From Sphingobacterium sp. B16(2022) (GTDB taxonomy: Bacteria > Bacteroidota > Bacteroidia > Sphingobacteriales > Sphingobacteriaceae): a stretch of 64,000 bases of DNA. The number at the start of each line of letters is the position of its first letter. Within the stretch, counting starts at the first letter, position 1. The stretch spans positions 310,001 through 374,000 of the forward strand of contig NZ_JAAUVN010000003.1 of assembly GCF_012030425.1 (NCBI RefSeq). The letters are read 5' to 3'. A program made the translations under genes and the position numbers. Positions 7,681 to 16,413 of this stretch are shown piece after piece. Below the pieces are notes generated by a model. The model had not been told where the DNA came from, searched no databases, and worked only from the letters and a program-made list of their open reading frames with translations.

Positions 7681-8179
7681 GCGCTAACCTCCTATTCATT
7701 TTAAAAACCTGGAACCGAAAAATAATAATATAAAGCAATAATATAATATTTGGACTTAAAAATGCCAGGCTTATATACCAACTAGCATAAACAAATGCAA
7801 TTAATAATACATTGAAAATAGCAAAAGAAATAATAGACCAGGACCTAGAATAAAGACGAATAGAATTAATCATTTCATCCTCATACTTATACTTCGTAAA
7901 TGCAATAAAACTCAACCCTAAAAAGATCGATAAAAGCTGTAATGTTAGTGACATTTCTGTATTAATAATTTCAAAAGGGCCATCATTTCCTCCCAAAACT
8001 GCAAAAGTAGAAAAAGATAATTCGAAAGGCATAATCTCTACCCCTTTTATTCTTGGATAATTAGTAATTAAAATACTATTTTCTTTTAGCATATATAATG
8101 CCGTTGGGATTAAAAACATGAGGACTAATCCTAATCCAATCCACCGGAAGTACCGGGGTAATAAAGGAATTTTTTTCAT
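7670..8179 (-). CDS. Small multi-pass membrane protein, partner of the Xre regulator
   Basis: This 169-residue protein has about four predicted membrane helices: residues 12-32, 82-98, 111-131 and 134-154 (for example 'IGLGLVLMFLIPTALYML' and 'IILLLYIIIF'). No catalytic motif is visible and I do not recognise the family. Its stop codon overlaps the start of the Xre gene, and the two form an operon behind the inverted repeat at 8234-8276. Such pairs are often auto-regulated. Whether the membrane protein senses membrane state, or holds the regulator in check, cannot be told from sequence. Confidence 0.8.
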   Translation of the reverse strand: MKKIPLLPRYFRWIGLGLVLMFLIPTALYMLKENSILITNYPRIKGVEIMPFELSFSTFAVLGGNDGPFEIINTEMSLTLQLLSIFLGLSFIAFTKYKYEDEMINSIRLYSRSWSIISFAIFNVLLIAFVYASWYISLAFLSPNIILLLYIIIFRFQVFKMNRRLAHEE

Positions 8180-8210
8180 AATGATTTTAAGTTTTATATT
8201 GTTAGTACGA

Positions 8211-8241
8211 CAAATGTAAAACTAATCATACATATTGACAA
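8211..8241 (-). promoter_or_regulatory. Promoter of the membrane-protein/Xre operon
   Basis: On the minus strand TACATTTG (8211-8218) is a perfect -7 box, and a TTG at 8239-8241 lies 20 bases upstream, a standard Bacteroidota spacing. The -33 TTG sits within the proximal arm of the 43-bp inverted repeat. Confidence 0.6.
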
Positions 8242-8276
8242 GTGTTTTTTACAAAATGTAAAAAATACTTGTCAAT
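8234..8276. promoter_or_regulatory. 43-bp inverted repeat, probable operator of the Xre operon
   Basis: Arms of 20 bases at 8234-8253 and 8257-8276 are complementary except for one position, separated by AAA. Outer halves are ATTGACAAGT and inner halves TTTTTTACA. The proximal arm contains the -33 TTG of the operon promoter, so protein bound here would block transcription. It is less likely to be a terminator for the upstream gene, because no T tract follows it on the minus strand. Confidence 0.6.
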
Positions 8277-8311
8277 CTATTATGTCTTTTATTGTGATGA
8301 ATACTGGAGTG

Positions 8312-8992
8312 CTATTTTTTGTAATGGCTTAATATTCCTTTATCTAATGTTGCCCATATACCCGCTGGCATATTCGCCTTTTTAAGAGCCTCGTTCGTCC
8401 AAGTATTGCATGAGTAAAACATGCTGTAAGATCCTTTGGCTTCATAAAAAGCATCCGAATCACCATACTGTGCATTAGTATTAATTACAATTGGCTTATT
8501 TTCAGCATCATATTCCAACGATGATTTCACAAAATCAATAAGGATTTGATATTGTACTGTATCAATCATATACTTGTAACAGAGCTCATTCTCCTCCACT
8601 GATTTATGATAGGTAATATGTAGTGCCGTTTCACCAATGCCAGTTGCTGCTACAAATGCTGTCGAAGCTTTTAGATCTTTCCATTCTGGGGTATTTAAAT
8701 AAAAGCCCTTATCTCCCCATCCTATTCCCATGTAAGTATATGTGGTATCTTTTCCCTTATTATTACTTAATGGAAATAGATGTGTCCAATCCATCAGATT
8801 ATTTTTAACGGGGAATACTAGATCTGTATGCACACCATTTGACATAATATACAACGTTATATCTTTCGGTAGAGCAGAATTTTCTCTATGTGCACTTATT
8901 CGCGATAAGACACGTTCTGACAACCAATAAATAAATACAATTAGAATGAGTGTGATAAGAATATATAATAGCACTTTTAATATTTTTTTCAT
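8312..8992 (-). CDS. TIGR02117/DUF2459 family membrane-anchored protein
   Basis: From the ATG at 8992 the product is 226 residues. Residues 1-22 form one N-terminal membrane helix (MKKILKVLLYILITLILIVF). The rest is periplasmic and shows the family blocks 'MSNGVHTDLVFPV', 'GIGWGDKGFYLNTPEW', 'ALHITYH' and a C-terminal 'SYSMFYSCNTWTNEALKKA' with conserved Cys and Asn. The invariant His and Cys suggest a cysteine-hydrolase-like fold, but no activity is established. The frame extends to 9040 only through a TTG codon, which is why I take the ATG. The gene stands alone. Confidence 0.82.
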   Translation of the reverse strand: MKKILKVLLYILITLILIVFIYWLSERVLSRISAHRENSALPKDITLYIMSNGVHTDLVFPVKNNLMDWTHLFPLSNNKGKDTTYTYMGIGWGDKGFYLNTPEWKDLKASTAFVAATGIGETALHITYHKSVEENELCYKYMIDTVQYQILIDFVKSSLEYDAENKPIVINTNAQYGDSDAFYEAKGSYSMFYSCNTWTNEALKKANMPAGIWATLDKGILSHYKK

Positions 8993-9044
8993 GTTTATAA
9001 TGGACTTGATCTTAGAATGATAATACCTTCTAATACTCAAACAT

Positions 9045-9075
9045 AAAAAAAACCCGCAACAAATATTGCGGGTTT
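9045..9075 (-). terminator. Terminator of the sugar nucleotidyltransferase gene
   Basis: A GC-rich 10-bp stem (arms 9050-9059 and 9066-9075, six-base loop) is followed on the minus strand by a run of T. Confidence 0.85.
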
Positions 9076-9096
9076 AGAAAATACTACGATAATATT

Positions 9097-10008
9097 TTAA
9101 AATATTTTTTCTGGATATGCACCATCTGCAATCAATTTTAGGATTGATGCCTGCACAATTTCCTTATCTTCTTTATAGGTAACACCGAACCATTTTGATG
9201 AGGTCGGGATAACTTTAAAATCTGCTTGCTTTGTTTGCACGAAATAATCTGCTACAGAAGGAATGAAGAATTCAGATTTAGGATCTTCCGAATTTTTCTC
9301 AACAAAATCTCTAAACATGCCTTCAGCCACTTCAAATACTTTTGGAGTAAAGCCCCAGAAATTCATAGATACACGACTTTCCGGATCCAACTCTGTTATT
9401 ACATCACCTTCTTCGAAAACTATTTTTTTCTCGCCTTCAATTTCTTTATAGTATATCTTAGTACGTTCCGTAACACTTTCCATATGTCCTGAAGGACTTA
9501 CTACACATACCCCTCTAGATACATAACCATAATCGGATAACGTATTACCAACTTGAAATCCCATCAAAGCCATTTGGTCATCTGATACTTCAGTTGTTAA
9601 GAACTTAGCCATTTTTTCGTAAGAATCCGTACCGTAAAAATCATCTGCATTAATCACACAGAAAGGTCCATCAACGTGATTTTTTGCACTCATTACAGCG
9701 TGTGCAGTACCCCAAGGTTTAGCACGCTCTATTTCACGGTCAATACCATACTTCTTTAAATCAAAATCTTGGAAAGCGTAATCTACTTCGATTTTTCCTT
9801 TTAACTTTTCGTCAAAGACTTCTTTCATTTTATCTAAAAATTCTTCACGAATTATAAATACTACTTTGCCAAATCCAGCATTAATAGCATCATAGATAGA
9901 ATAATCAATAATAGTTTCGCCGTGAGGCCCAAAAGCATCAATCTGTTTCAATGATCCGTAACGGCTAGCCATACCTGCTGCCAAAATTAATAAAGTTGGT
10001 TTACTCAT
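9097..10008 (-). CDS. Sugar-phosphate nucleotidyltransferase
   Basis: This 303-residue protein belongs to the NTP_transferase family. It has the nucleotide-binding start 'PTLLILAAGMASRYGSLKQ', a 'INADDFYG' metal-binding DxD-type motif near residue 122, and 'ERAKPWGTAHAVM' for the sugar-phosphate site. It would couple a sugar 1-phosphate to an NTP, probably for cell-envelope sugars, though the exact sugar cannot be read from sequence. The ATG at 10008 is preferred. An upstream in-frame start at 10014 is only TTG. Its neighbours are not sugar-pathway genes, and it has its own terminator. Confidence 0.85.
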   Translation of the reverse strand: MSKPTLLILAAGMASRYGSLKQIDAFGPHGETIIDYSIYDAINAGFGKVVFIIREEFLDKMKEVFDEKLKGKIEVDYAFQDFDLKKYGIDREIERAKPWGTAHAVMSAKNHVDGPFCVINADDFYGTDSYEKMAKFLTTEVSDDQMALMGFQVGNTLSDYGYVSRGVCVVSPSGHMESVTERTKIYYKEIEGEKKIVFEEGDVITELDPESRVSMNFWGFTPKVFEVAEGMFRDFVEKNSEDPKSEFFIPSVADYFVQTKQADFKVIPTSSKWFGVTYKEDKEIVQASILKLIADGAYPEKIF

Positions 10009-10063
10009 ATCCAATTTCTAGGTCGTTTCTAGTTTAAATTTGTGCAAATATATAAATATTAGA

Positions 10064-11605
10064 TTACTTTTTCTTAAAGAATGCTGTTAACAAACCACTT
10101 GCCAGTTTCCCCAACAACTTTACCCCTTCTCTTGCAAGTGTGGTCGTCGCTGTTTTCTGAGCGGCTTCTAGTGGTGTTTGTCTTCTCGAACTGCTCTTAG
10201 CAAGCTTAGCCTCTTCTTTTTCTCGATCTTGCTGTATCTGCTGATCATTTGCCACTTTCATTCTTTCATCAACAATCTCAGCTGCAGAGCGATTTTCCTC
10301 ACGTTGTTGATATTTCAAATACAAATCAGATTGTTTGACAAGCTGATCGTAAGTTGTTGCATCTGCAGGTCCCATGACAGCTCTTGCTGGTACCAGATGT
10401 GTGGAAACAACTTCTGTAGGAATTCCTTTATCATTCAGCACTGTAATGAGTGCCTGCCCTGTTCCTAAGGATGTTAATATTTGATCGATTGCATAAAAAT
10501 CTGATTTAGGATATGTTTTGACAGTTTTTCTTAAATTCTCAGCATCATTCGGAGTAAAAGCACGTAAAGCATGCTGTACGCGATTCCCCAACTGTGCCAA
10601 CACAGACTCGGGAATATCTGTTGGTGACTGAGTACAAAAGAATACGCCTATACCTTTTGATCGAATCAATCTAACGATCTGCTCTACCTGCGTCAGAAAT
10701 GCTTTAGAAGCATCTTTAAATAGTAGATGAGCTTCATCAAAGAAAAATACCAACTTTGGTTTATCCAAATCGCCTACTTCAGGTAAATTTTTAAACAACT
10801 GGGCTAATATACTTAATAGAAATGTTGAAAATAACACGGGTTGATCCTGAACATCCGAAATATTCAATAAACTAATGACACCTCTGCCATCTACTTTTTG
10901 AAATAAATCTTCGATATCAAATTCCTTCTCTCCAAATATATGAGCAACACCCTGTTGTTCTATAGCAACTATCTTACGTAAAATAGTTCCGGAACTCGAT
11001 GTACTTATTTTACCATAATCATCTTTAATCTCCTCACTTCCTGGACCATCGGCGAGGTAACTCAGTAACTTTTTAACATCATTAAAATCAACCAAAGGCA
11101 TATTATGATCTTGTGCATATTTAAAGATTGCAGCTAACACTCCAGTTTGTGTATCATTCAGTTCTAAAATACGGGACAAAAGAATAGGACCAACATCAGA
11201 TACTTTTATCCGCATTGTTGTTCCTTTATTACCTGTCAAAGAAAATAATTCGATGGGAAAACTCGCTGGTACAAACGGAACGCCCACAGCATCTCCACGA
11301 TCTATAAGCGCTTGATTGGTTTGTCCTTCAACAGCTAAGCCCGATAAATCTCCCTTAACATCTAGCATAAACACGGGAACTCCTGCATCAGACAACTGTT
11401 CTGCAATTAACTGCAAAGTACGTGTTTTCCCAGTTCCGGTTGCTCCTGCAATTAAGCCATGTCGATTCATCATTTTTAAAGCCAGGTTAACTTTAGCCTC
11501 TGATAAAATATTACCGTCCAAAATACCTGCACCTAAATATATATAGGCTCCCTTTGGATTGTATGATGCTTTTACTTTTTCAATAAATAGTGTTTGATCT
11601 TCCAT
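10064..11605 (-). CDS. HerA-like ATPase of the DUF853/YjgR family
   Basis: The 513-residue protein has Walker A 'AGATGTGKTRT' at residues 53-63, Walker B 'LVFFFDEAHLLF' near 285-300, and the arginine-containing 'VFFCTQSPTDIPESVLAQLGNRVQHALRAFT' typical of FtsK/HerA ATPases. A charged coiled-coil region of about 60 residues (ERMKVANDQQIQQDREKEEAKL) precedes a short hydrophobic end 'LLGKLASGLLTAFFKKK'. Members are hexameric DNA-translocase-like ATPases of unknown cellular role. There is no NurA partner nearby. The gene appears monocistronic. Confidence 0.9.
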   Translation of the reverse strand: MEDQTLFIEKVKASYNPKGAYIYLGAGILDGNILSEAKVNLALKMMNRHGLIAGATGTGKTRTLQLIAEQLSDAGVPVFMLDVKGDLSGLAVEGQTNQALIDRGDAVGVPFVPASFPIELFSLTGNKGTTMRIKVSDVGPILLSRILELNDTQTGVLAAIFKYAQDHNMPLVDFNDVKKLLSYLADGPGSEEIKDDYGKISTSSSGTILRKIVAIEQQGVAHIFGEKEFDIEDLFQKVDGRGVISLLNISDVQDQPVLFSTFLLSILAQLFKNLPEVGDLDKPKLVFFFDEAHLLFKDASKAFLTQVEQIVRLIRSKGIGVFFCTQSPTDIPESVLAQLGNRVQHALRAFTPNDAENLRKTVKTYPKSDFYAIDQILTSLGTGQALITVLNDKGIPTEVVSTHLVPARAVMGPADATTYDQLVKQSDLYLKYQQREENRSAAEIVDERMKVANDQQIQQDREKEEAKLAKSSSRRQTPLEAAQKTATTTLAREGVKLLGKLASGLLTAFFKKK

Positions 11606-11825
11606 TACTTAATTTGCTAATTTTTAAAACCCAAACAGTTAACGCTTGAGAAATCTCTTCACTTTTTACATGTTATATTTCCTCTATTAAAGATAGAACG
11701 AAATATTGAGTCTTTGTAATTTTTTTGTCAGCATGGATTTTTTTTAAAAAATTTCACAATTTTTTAACATGAAAAATGTATTTTTACATACTCTAAATAG
11801 GGGACAGATACAGTTTTGAAGAAAG

Positions 11826-12158
11826 ATGTTTAATAAAAAAATTAGAAATATAGCCGCTTTATTATGTGCTTTAATCTTTTTCACAAAGATGAGCATATCA
11901 ATAACACCTATATTTTCATCTTTATTAGATCAAAATACCATTCTTCAAATTGTGCTTCAATTAGAAATTGAGAACAACAATGGAGCACATAGTGATCATA
12001 ATGAGTCCGGATCAAAGTTTTTTAATGCCAAAACTGAAGAATCTTACTTTCTAGCGATCATAACTGATAACCACGGAAAACAAAAGCACTACTTGAAAAA
12101 TGAAAAAAGTATTCGTGCATTCCACCCATCTGTTCCTACGCCGCCTCCTAACTGCTAG
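11826..12158 (+). CDS. Small exported or membrane-anchored protein of unknown function
   Basis: I do not recognise this 110-residue protein. Residues 7-30 are hydrophobic (IAALLCALIFFTKMSISITPIF), so it is exported or anchored. A His/Asn/Asp segment 'NNNGAHSDHNESG' follows near 52-63, and the protein ends 'PTPPPNC'. It lies 99 bases before the SulP gene in the same direction and may be co-transcribed. The His-rich segment could bind metal, which is inference. No close -7 box is visible upstream. Confidence 0.6.
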   Translation: MFNKKIRNIAALLCALIFFTKMSISITPIFSSLLDQNTILQIVLQLEIENNNGAHSDHNESGSKFFNAKTEESYFLAIITDNHGKQKHYLKNEKSIRAFHPSVPTPPPNC

Positions 12159-12190
12159 GCTTCCTGTACATGCTTTGGCATGACCTCAAC

Positions 12191-12210
12191 TTTGGTCAGA
12201 TCTGACTAAA
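12191..12210. promoter_or_regulatory. Palindrome between the small exported protein and SulP
   Basis: TTTGGTCAGATCTGACTAAA is a 20-base palindrome with one mismatched pair; its core GTCAGATCTGAC is perfect. It is followed by AAAGG rather than a T run, so an operator is somewhat more likely than a terminator. Confidence 0.35.
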
Positions 12211-12257
12211 GGAAAATCTTATATAAAAAAAACAGGTAAAATTTTAGACAAAAACTA

Positions 12258-13796
12258 ATGTTTGGAACTCGTATGTCTGCTTTTCTGAAACTATCGAAAA
12301 GAGACTTAAAATATGATGTACCCGCTAGTGTTGTGGTGTTTTTAGTAGCACTTCCACTATGTTTGGGTATTGCAATGGCTTCTGGTGCGCCATTGTTTGC
12401 AGGATTGTTAACTGGAGTAATTGGCGGTGTAGTCGTTTCTTCTATCAGTAAATCACCTTTAAGCGTCAGTGGTCCTGCAGCTGGTCTTACAGTTATCGTT
12501 TTAGGAGCCATTCAGAGTCTTGGAGCTTATGAAACGTTTTTATTAGCCGTAGTTATTGCTGGAATACTTCAGTTGATTCTAGGTATTGTAAAGGCGGGAA
12601 TGATTGGTAATTATTTCCCATCCTCGGTTATTGTTGGAATGCTTGCTGCCATTGGGATTACCATTATATTAAAGCAAATTCCTTTGGCACTTGGTATGTT
12701 GGAAACACATGCTTTTGAGCTTGATAACGGCCATGGAATTGGCGCATTTACAGACACTTTGGTATCTTCAATTGGCCCTGGGGCTTTGATTATCTGCATC
12801 TTATCACTGATTGTTTTAATTTATTGGCCAAGCATACCGAAATTGAAAAGCATTCCTGCTCCACTAATCGTAGTGGCTTTAGGTATCGGATTATCATTTG
12901 CCTTTAATGGAACAGCATTTCAATTAGCAGAGTCACAGTTTGTACTTGTACCGATTGTTAATTCCTTTGCAGAATTTACAGGGCTGTTTACGCTTCCCGA
13001 TTTTACACAGATCATCAATAAAGAAGTTTGGATTGTCGCTTTCACCATTGCGATCATTGCCAGTTTAGAAACACTATTGAGTATTGAAGCGGTCGATAAA
13101 ATTGATCCATTTAAAAGAAATACGCCGACCAATCGGGAACTGATTGCACAAGGAGTTGGTAACATAACAAGTGGTCTATTGGGTGGTTTACCAATGACGT
13201 CAGTTATTGTACGTTCATCAGCGAATGTAAATGCTGGAGGAAGAACAAGACAATCTGCCTTACTTCATGGTATGTGGTTATTACTAGCGATTCTGATCAT
13301 ACCTAACGTATTAAATTTTATCCCACTATCTTGTTTAGCTGCTATTTTATTGCAAACTGGCTATAAGCTAGCGAAACCAGCTTTATTTACATCTATGTAT
13401 AAAAAAGGACTTGACCAGTTTATTCCTTTCTTTGCAACAATTGTGGCAATTGTATTTACAGACTTATTAATGGGTGTAGGTATTGGTCTTGTGGTAGCCA
13501 CTTTTTATATTTTAAAAGCTAATATGCAGAATGCTTTCAAATTTGATATCGTCAAACAAAATGATTACGACAAAGCTGTAATCACTTTAGCGGAAGAAGT
13601 ATCTTTTTTAAACAAAGCTCCTATTCAACAAAAGCTTTATAGTCTTCCAAAATCTGTTGGCCTTATTGTTATTAACGGTACAGGTAGTAAATTCATTGAT
13701 AAAGATGTTATCGAGGTCATTAAAGATTTTGAACAGAATGCCCTGACCAAAGGAAAGCGCATTGAATTGACAGATATTGAATACAAGAAAAAATAA
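12258..13796 (+). CDS. SulP family anion transporter, probably bicarbonate
   Basis: The 512-residue protein opens with the SulP signature 'YDVPASVVVFLVALPLCLGIAMASGAPLFAGLLTGVIGG' near residues 17-55. About 10-12 membrane helices follow, then 'NRELIAQGVGNITSGLLGGLPMTSVIVRSSANVNAGGRT', and a short C-terminal STAS-like domain (about 440-510). The gene immediately downstream encodes a beta-carbonic anhydrase, a pairing that in other bacteria marks bicarbonate transport, so bicarbonate is the likely substrate. Sulfate cannot be excluded. Met6 at 12273 is an alternative start. Confidence 0.9.
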   Translation: MFGTRMSAFLKLSKRDLKYDVPASVVVFLVALPLCLGIAMASGAPLFAGLLTGVIGGVVVSSISKSPLSVSGPAAGLTVIVLGAIQSLGAYETFLLAVVIAGILQLILGIVKAGMIGNYFPSSVIVGMLAAIGITIILKQIPLALGMLETHAFELDNGHGIGAFTDTLVSSIGPGALIICILSLIVLIYWPSIPKLKSIPAPLIVVALGIGLSFAFNGTAFQLAESQFVLVPIVNSFAEFTGLFTLPDFTQIINKEVWIVAFTIAIIASLETLLSIEAVDKIDPFKRNTPTNRELIAQGVGNITSGLLGGLPMTSVIVRSSANVNAGGRTRQSALLHGMWLLLAILIIPNVLNFIPLSCLAAILLQTGYKLAKPALFTSMYKKGLDQFIPFFATIVAIVFTDLLMGVGIGLVVATFYILKANMQNAFKFDIVKQNDYDKAVITLAEEVSFLNKAPIQQKLYSLPKSVGLIVINGTGSKFIDKDVIEVIKDFEQNALTKGKRIELTDIEYKKK

Positions 13797-13890
13797 TAAA
13801 ATAAAAACAATTAATTAACGAGATTTGTATCCTATAAGGGATAAAACATACAGCACATGACTGAATGAACTGTATTAATATATATATAAA

Positions 13891-14535
13891 ATGGAAAAAG
13901 ATTTAGAAATAGGATTTAAAAAAATTTTACAAGGAAATCGTGAGTGGATGGACTTTGTTAAGAATGATACGACTGGTCGTTTTCAACAATTAGCAAAAGG
14001 TCAAAATCCAGAAATTTTATGGATTGGTTGCGCTGATAGTCGTGTTCCTGCAAATGAAATCACAGGTACTAAACCTGGAGAAGTATTTGTACACCGTAAT
14101 ATCGCAAACATGTGTGTGCATTCGGACATGAGCATGTTATCAGTACTCGATTATGCTGTAAATGTATTGAAAGTAAAGCAGATTATTATTGCTGGTCACT
14201 ATGGCTGTGGTGGTGTAGCGGCATCATTAAGCCGTAATCAATTTGGAATTATTGATAACTGGTTATGTCACATCAAAGATGTTTATCGTTTACATGCAGC
14301 AGAAATAGATGCAATTGATGAACATGATAAAAAAGTTGATCGTTTAATTGAGTTAAATGTGCAAGAACAGGTATTTAACTTATGTACAACTTCTATTATC
14401 CAAAATGCTTGGAAAGACAGAAACGATCTAGCTGTTCATGGAATGGTCATCAACATTGGAACAGGTGAATTAACAGATCTTGATTGTACGTTCACGAGTA
14501 ACGAAGATCTTGGAGATGTATTCTCTTATAGATAG
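13891..14535 (+). CDS. can: Beta-class carbonic anhydrase
   Basis: The 214-residue enzyme interconverts CO2 and bicarbonate. The beta-class zinc ligands are visible: Cys47 with the Asp49-Arg51 dyad in 'GCADSRVP', His103 and Cys106 in 'AGHYGCGG'. Length and order match Can/CynT. It lies 94 bases after the SulP gene in the same direction and is followed by a strong terminator, so the two probably form one unit for bicarbonate supply to carboxylases. Confidence 0.95.
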   Translation: MEKDLEIGFKKILQGNREWMDFVKNDTTGRFQQLAKGQNPEILWIGCADSRVPANEITGTKPGEVFVHRNIANMCVHSDMSMLSVLDYAVNVLKVKQIIIAGHYGCGGVAASLSRNQFGIIDNWLCHIKDVYRLHAAEIDAIDEHDKKVDRLIELNVQEQVFNLCTTSIIQNAWKDRNDLAVHGMVINIGTGELTDLDCTFTSNEDLGDVFSYR

Positions 14536-14540
14536 CATAT

Positions 14541-14566
14541 AAAAGGATCGGGCAACCGATCCTTTT
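14541..14566 (+). terminator. Terminator after the carbonic anhydrase gene
   Basis: A perfect 11-bp stem closes on a GCAA tetraloop (arms 14541-14551 and 14556-14566) and ends in TTTT. Confidence 0.88.
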
Positions 14567-14683
14567 ACTATTAAAAACAGTTCTTTACAGCATCTCTTCT
14601 CTCCGTTACAACTCACTCATTTTTCTTTCGAAACAACTTACTTTAAAATGTAAGAACTACTACGGATAATTCGAAGTAATACT

Positions 14684-14691
14684 TAACTTTG
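14684..14691 (+). promoter_or_regulatory. -7 promoter box very close to the glnS start
   Basis: TAACTTTG is a perfect -7 box and ends only four bases before the glnS ATG at 14696. The usual -7 placement puts the start site at or next to the A of the ATG, which would make a leaderless message. No clear -33 TTG is seen. Confidence 0.45.
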
Positions 14692-14695
14692 TATT

Positions 14696-16363
14696 ATGAT
14701 AAACGAGGAGAAATCATTAAATTTTATTGAAGAAATTATCGAAGCAGATCTTCGTAATGGGACCCATGATGGGCGTGTATTGACACGTTTCCCTCCCGAG
14801 CCTAACGGCTATCTTCACATCGGTCATGCAAAATCTATTTGCCTAAACTTCGGTTTAGGGCAAAAATACAATGGCCAGACCAACTTACGTTTTGACGATA
14901 CTAACCCCGTGACAGAAGATACGGAGTACGTTGAAAGTATTAAAAACGACATTCAATGGCTTGGCTTCAACTGGGCACAGGAATTATATACTTCTGATTA
15001 TTTTGACACCCTTTATCAATATGCTGTAGACCTCATCAAAAAAGATTTGGCTTATGTAGATGATAGTACTGCCGAAGAAATTGCAGCAGCCAAAGGTACG
15101 CCAACTGAACCTGGAGTTCCAACTCCTAATCGCAGTCGTAGCATTGAAGAGAATTTGGTTCTTTTTCAAGAAATGAAAGATGGTAAATACCAAGATGGTG
15201 AAAAAGTGTTACGTGCTAAGATAGATCTTGCAAATCCAAATATGCACTTACGTGATCCGTTGTTATACCGCATCAAACACGCGCATCACCACCGAACTGG
15301 AAATAAATGGTGTATTTATCCCATGTACGATTTTGCACATGGACAATCCGATTCTATCGAAAAAATCACACATTCTATCTGTACGTTAGAATTTATTCCA
15401 CATCGTGCATTGTACGACTGGTGTATTGAAAAACTAGAAATCTATCCTTCAAAGCAATATGAATTTGCACGTTTAAACATGACCTACACCGTTATGAGTA
15501 AGCGTAAGCTTTTACAATTGGTAAATGATAAATTTGTAGAAAGTTGGGATGATCCACGTATGCCTACTATTTCAGGTTTACGCAGAAGAGGTTATACTCC
15601 AGCAAGTATCCGTACTTTCTGTGATAAGATCGGCGTCGCTAAACGCGAAAATATGATTGATGTGAGTCTGTTGGAATTCTGTATTCGTGAGGATCTGAAT
15701 AAAACAGCATGGAGAAGAATGGCTGTGCTAGACCCTATTAAATTAGTGATCACAAACCTTCCTTCTGACCACATTGAAGAACTACATGGTGAAAACAACC
15801 CAGAAGTTGAGGGTGGTGAAGGTTCTCGTATGATTCCTTTTTCAAATGAATTATGGATTGAACGTGATGACTTTATGGAAGATGCTCCAAAGAAATTTTT
15901 CCGTTTAGGTCCTGGCCTTTCTGTGCGTCTAAAAAATGCATATATAGTAACCTGTCATGATTTCGTTAAAGATGCAAATGGTCAAGTAACAGAAGTACAC
16001 TGTACTTATGTGCCCAATTCAAAATCTGGCGAAGATACTTCAGGAATGAAAGTTAAAGGAACTATTCACTGGGTTTCTGTGCCACATGCTAAAGAAACAG
16101 AAATCAGATTGTACGATCGTTTATTTAACGACGAGAATCCTGCTGCTTCAGAAAACTTCAAAGAATCGATTAATCCAGATAGTTTAAAAATCAGCAAAGC
16201 ATTTATTGAACCTGATTTGTTAAATGCAATCCCTGGAAAAGGTTATCAGTTTATCCGTTTAGGGTATTTCACTTTAGATACATCTTCTAAACCAGATCAC
16301 TTGGTTTTCAACCGTACGGTCGGACTAAAAGACTCTTGGGCCAAGGAAGTTAAAAAAGGATAA
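14696..16363 (+). CDS. glnS: Glutaminyl-tRNA synthetase
   Basis: This 555-residue class I synthetase charges tRNA-Gln. The catalytic signatures are 'PPEPNGYLHIGHAKS' (HIGH at 41-44) and 'VMSKRKL' (KMSKS-type, near 263-269). 'RFDDTNP' and 'YPMYDFAHGQSDSIEKITHS' are GlnRS-specific. There is no C-terminal YqeY-like domain, so the length is that of the E. coli type. The gene is single, between the carbonic anhydrase terminator and a bidirectional terminator. Confidence 0.97.
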   Translation: MINEEKSLNFIEEIIEADLRNGTHDGRVLTRFPPEPNGYLHIGHAKSICLNFGLGQKYNGQTNLRFDDTNPVTEDTEYVESIKNDIQWLGFNWAQELYTSDYFDTLYQYAVDLIKKDLAYVDDSTAEEIAAAKGTPTEPGVPTPNRSRSIEENLVLFQEMKDGKYQDGEKVLRAKIDLANPNMHLRDPLLYRIKHAHHHRTGNKWCIYPMYDFAHGQSDSIEKITHSICTLEFIPHRALYDWCIEKLEIYPSKQYEFARLNMTYTVMSKRKLLQLVNDKFVESWDDPRMPTISGLRRRGYTPASIRTFCDKIGVAKRENMIDVSLLEFCIREDLNKTAWRRMAVLDPIKLVITNLPSDHIEELHGENNPEVEGGEGSRMIPFSNELWIERDDFMEDAPKKFFRLGPGLSVRLKNAYIVTCHDFVKDANGQVTEVHCTYVPNSKSGEDTSGMKVKGTIHWVSVPHAKETEIRLYDRLFNDENPAASENFKESINPDSLKISKAFIEPDLLNAIPGKGYQFIRLGYFTLDTSSKPDHLVFNRTVGLKDSWAKEVKKG

Positions 16364-16376
16364 TATTAATATTAAC

Positions 16377-16406
16377 AAAAAAGGGAAGCAGCTGCTTCCC
16401 TTTTTT
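16377..16406. terminator. Bidirectional terminator between glnS and the DUF2723 gene
   Basis: A 30-base perfect palindrome centred at 16391/16392 has a GC-rich core and A/T runs on both sides. It lies between convergent genes. Confidence 0.92.
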
Positions 16407-16413
16407 TAATATA

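Noticed and set aside
9038..9040. Upstream start for the TIGR02117-type gene
   Set aside because: The extra 16 codons begin with TTG. The ATG at 8992 is directly followed by the membrane anchor.
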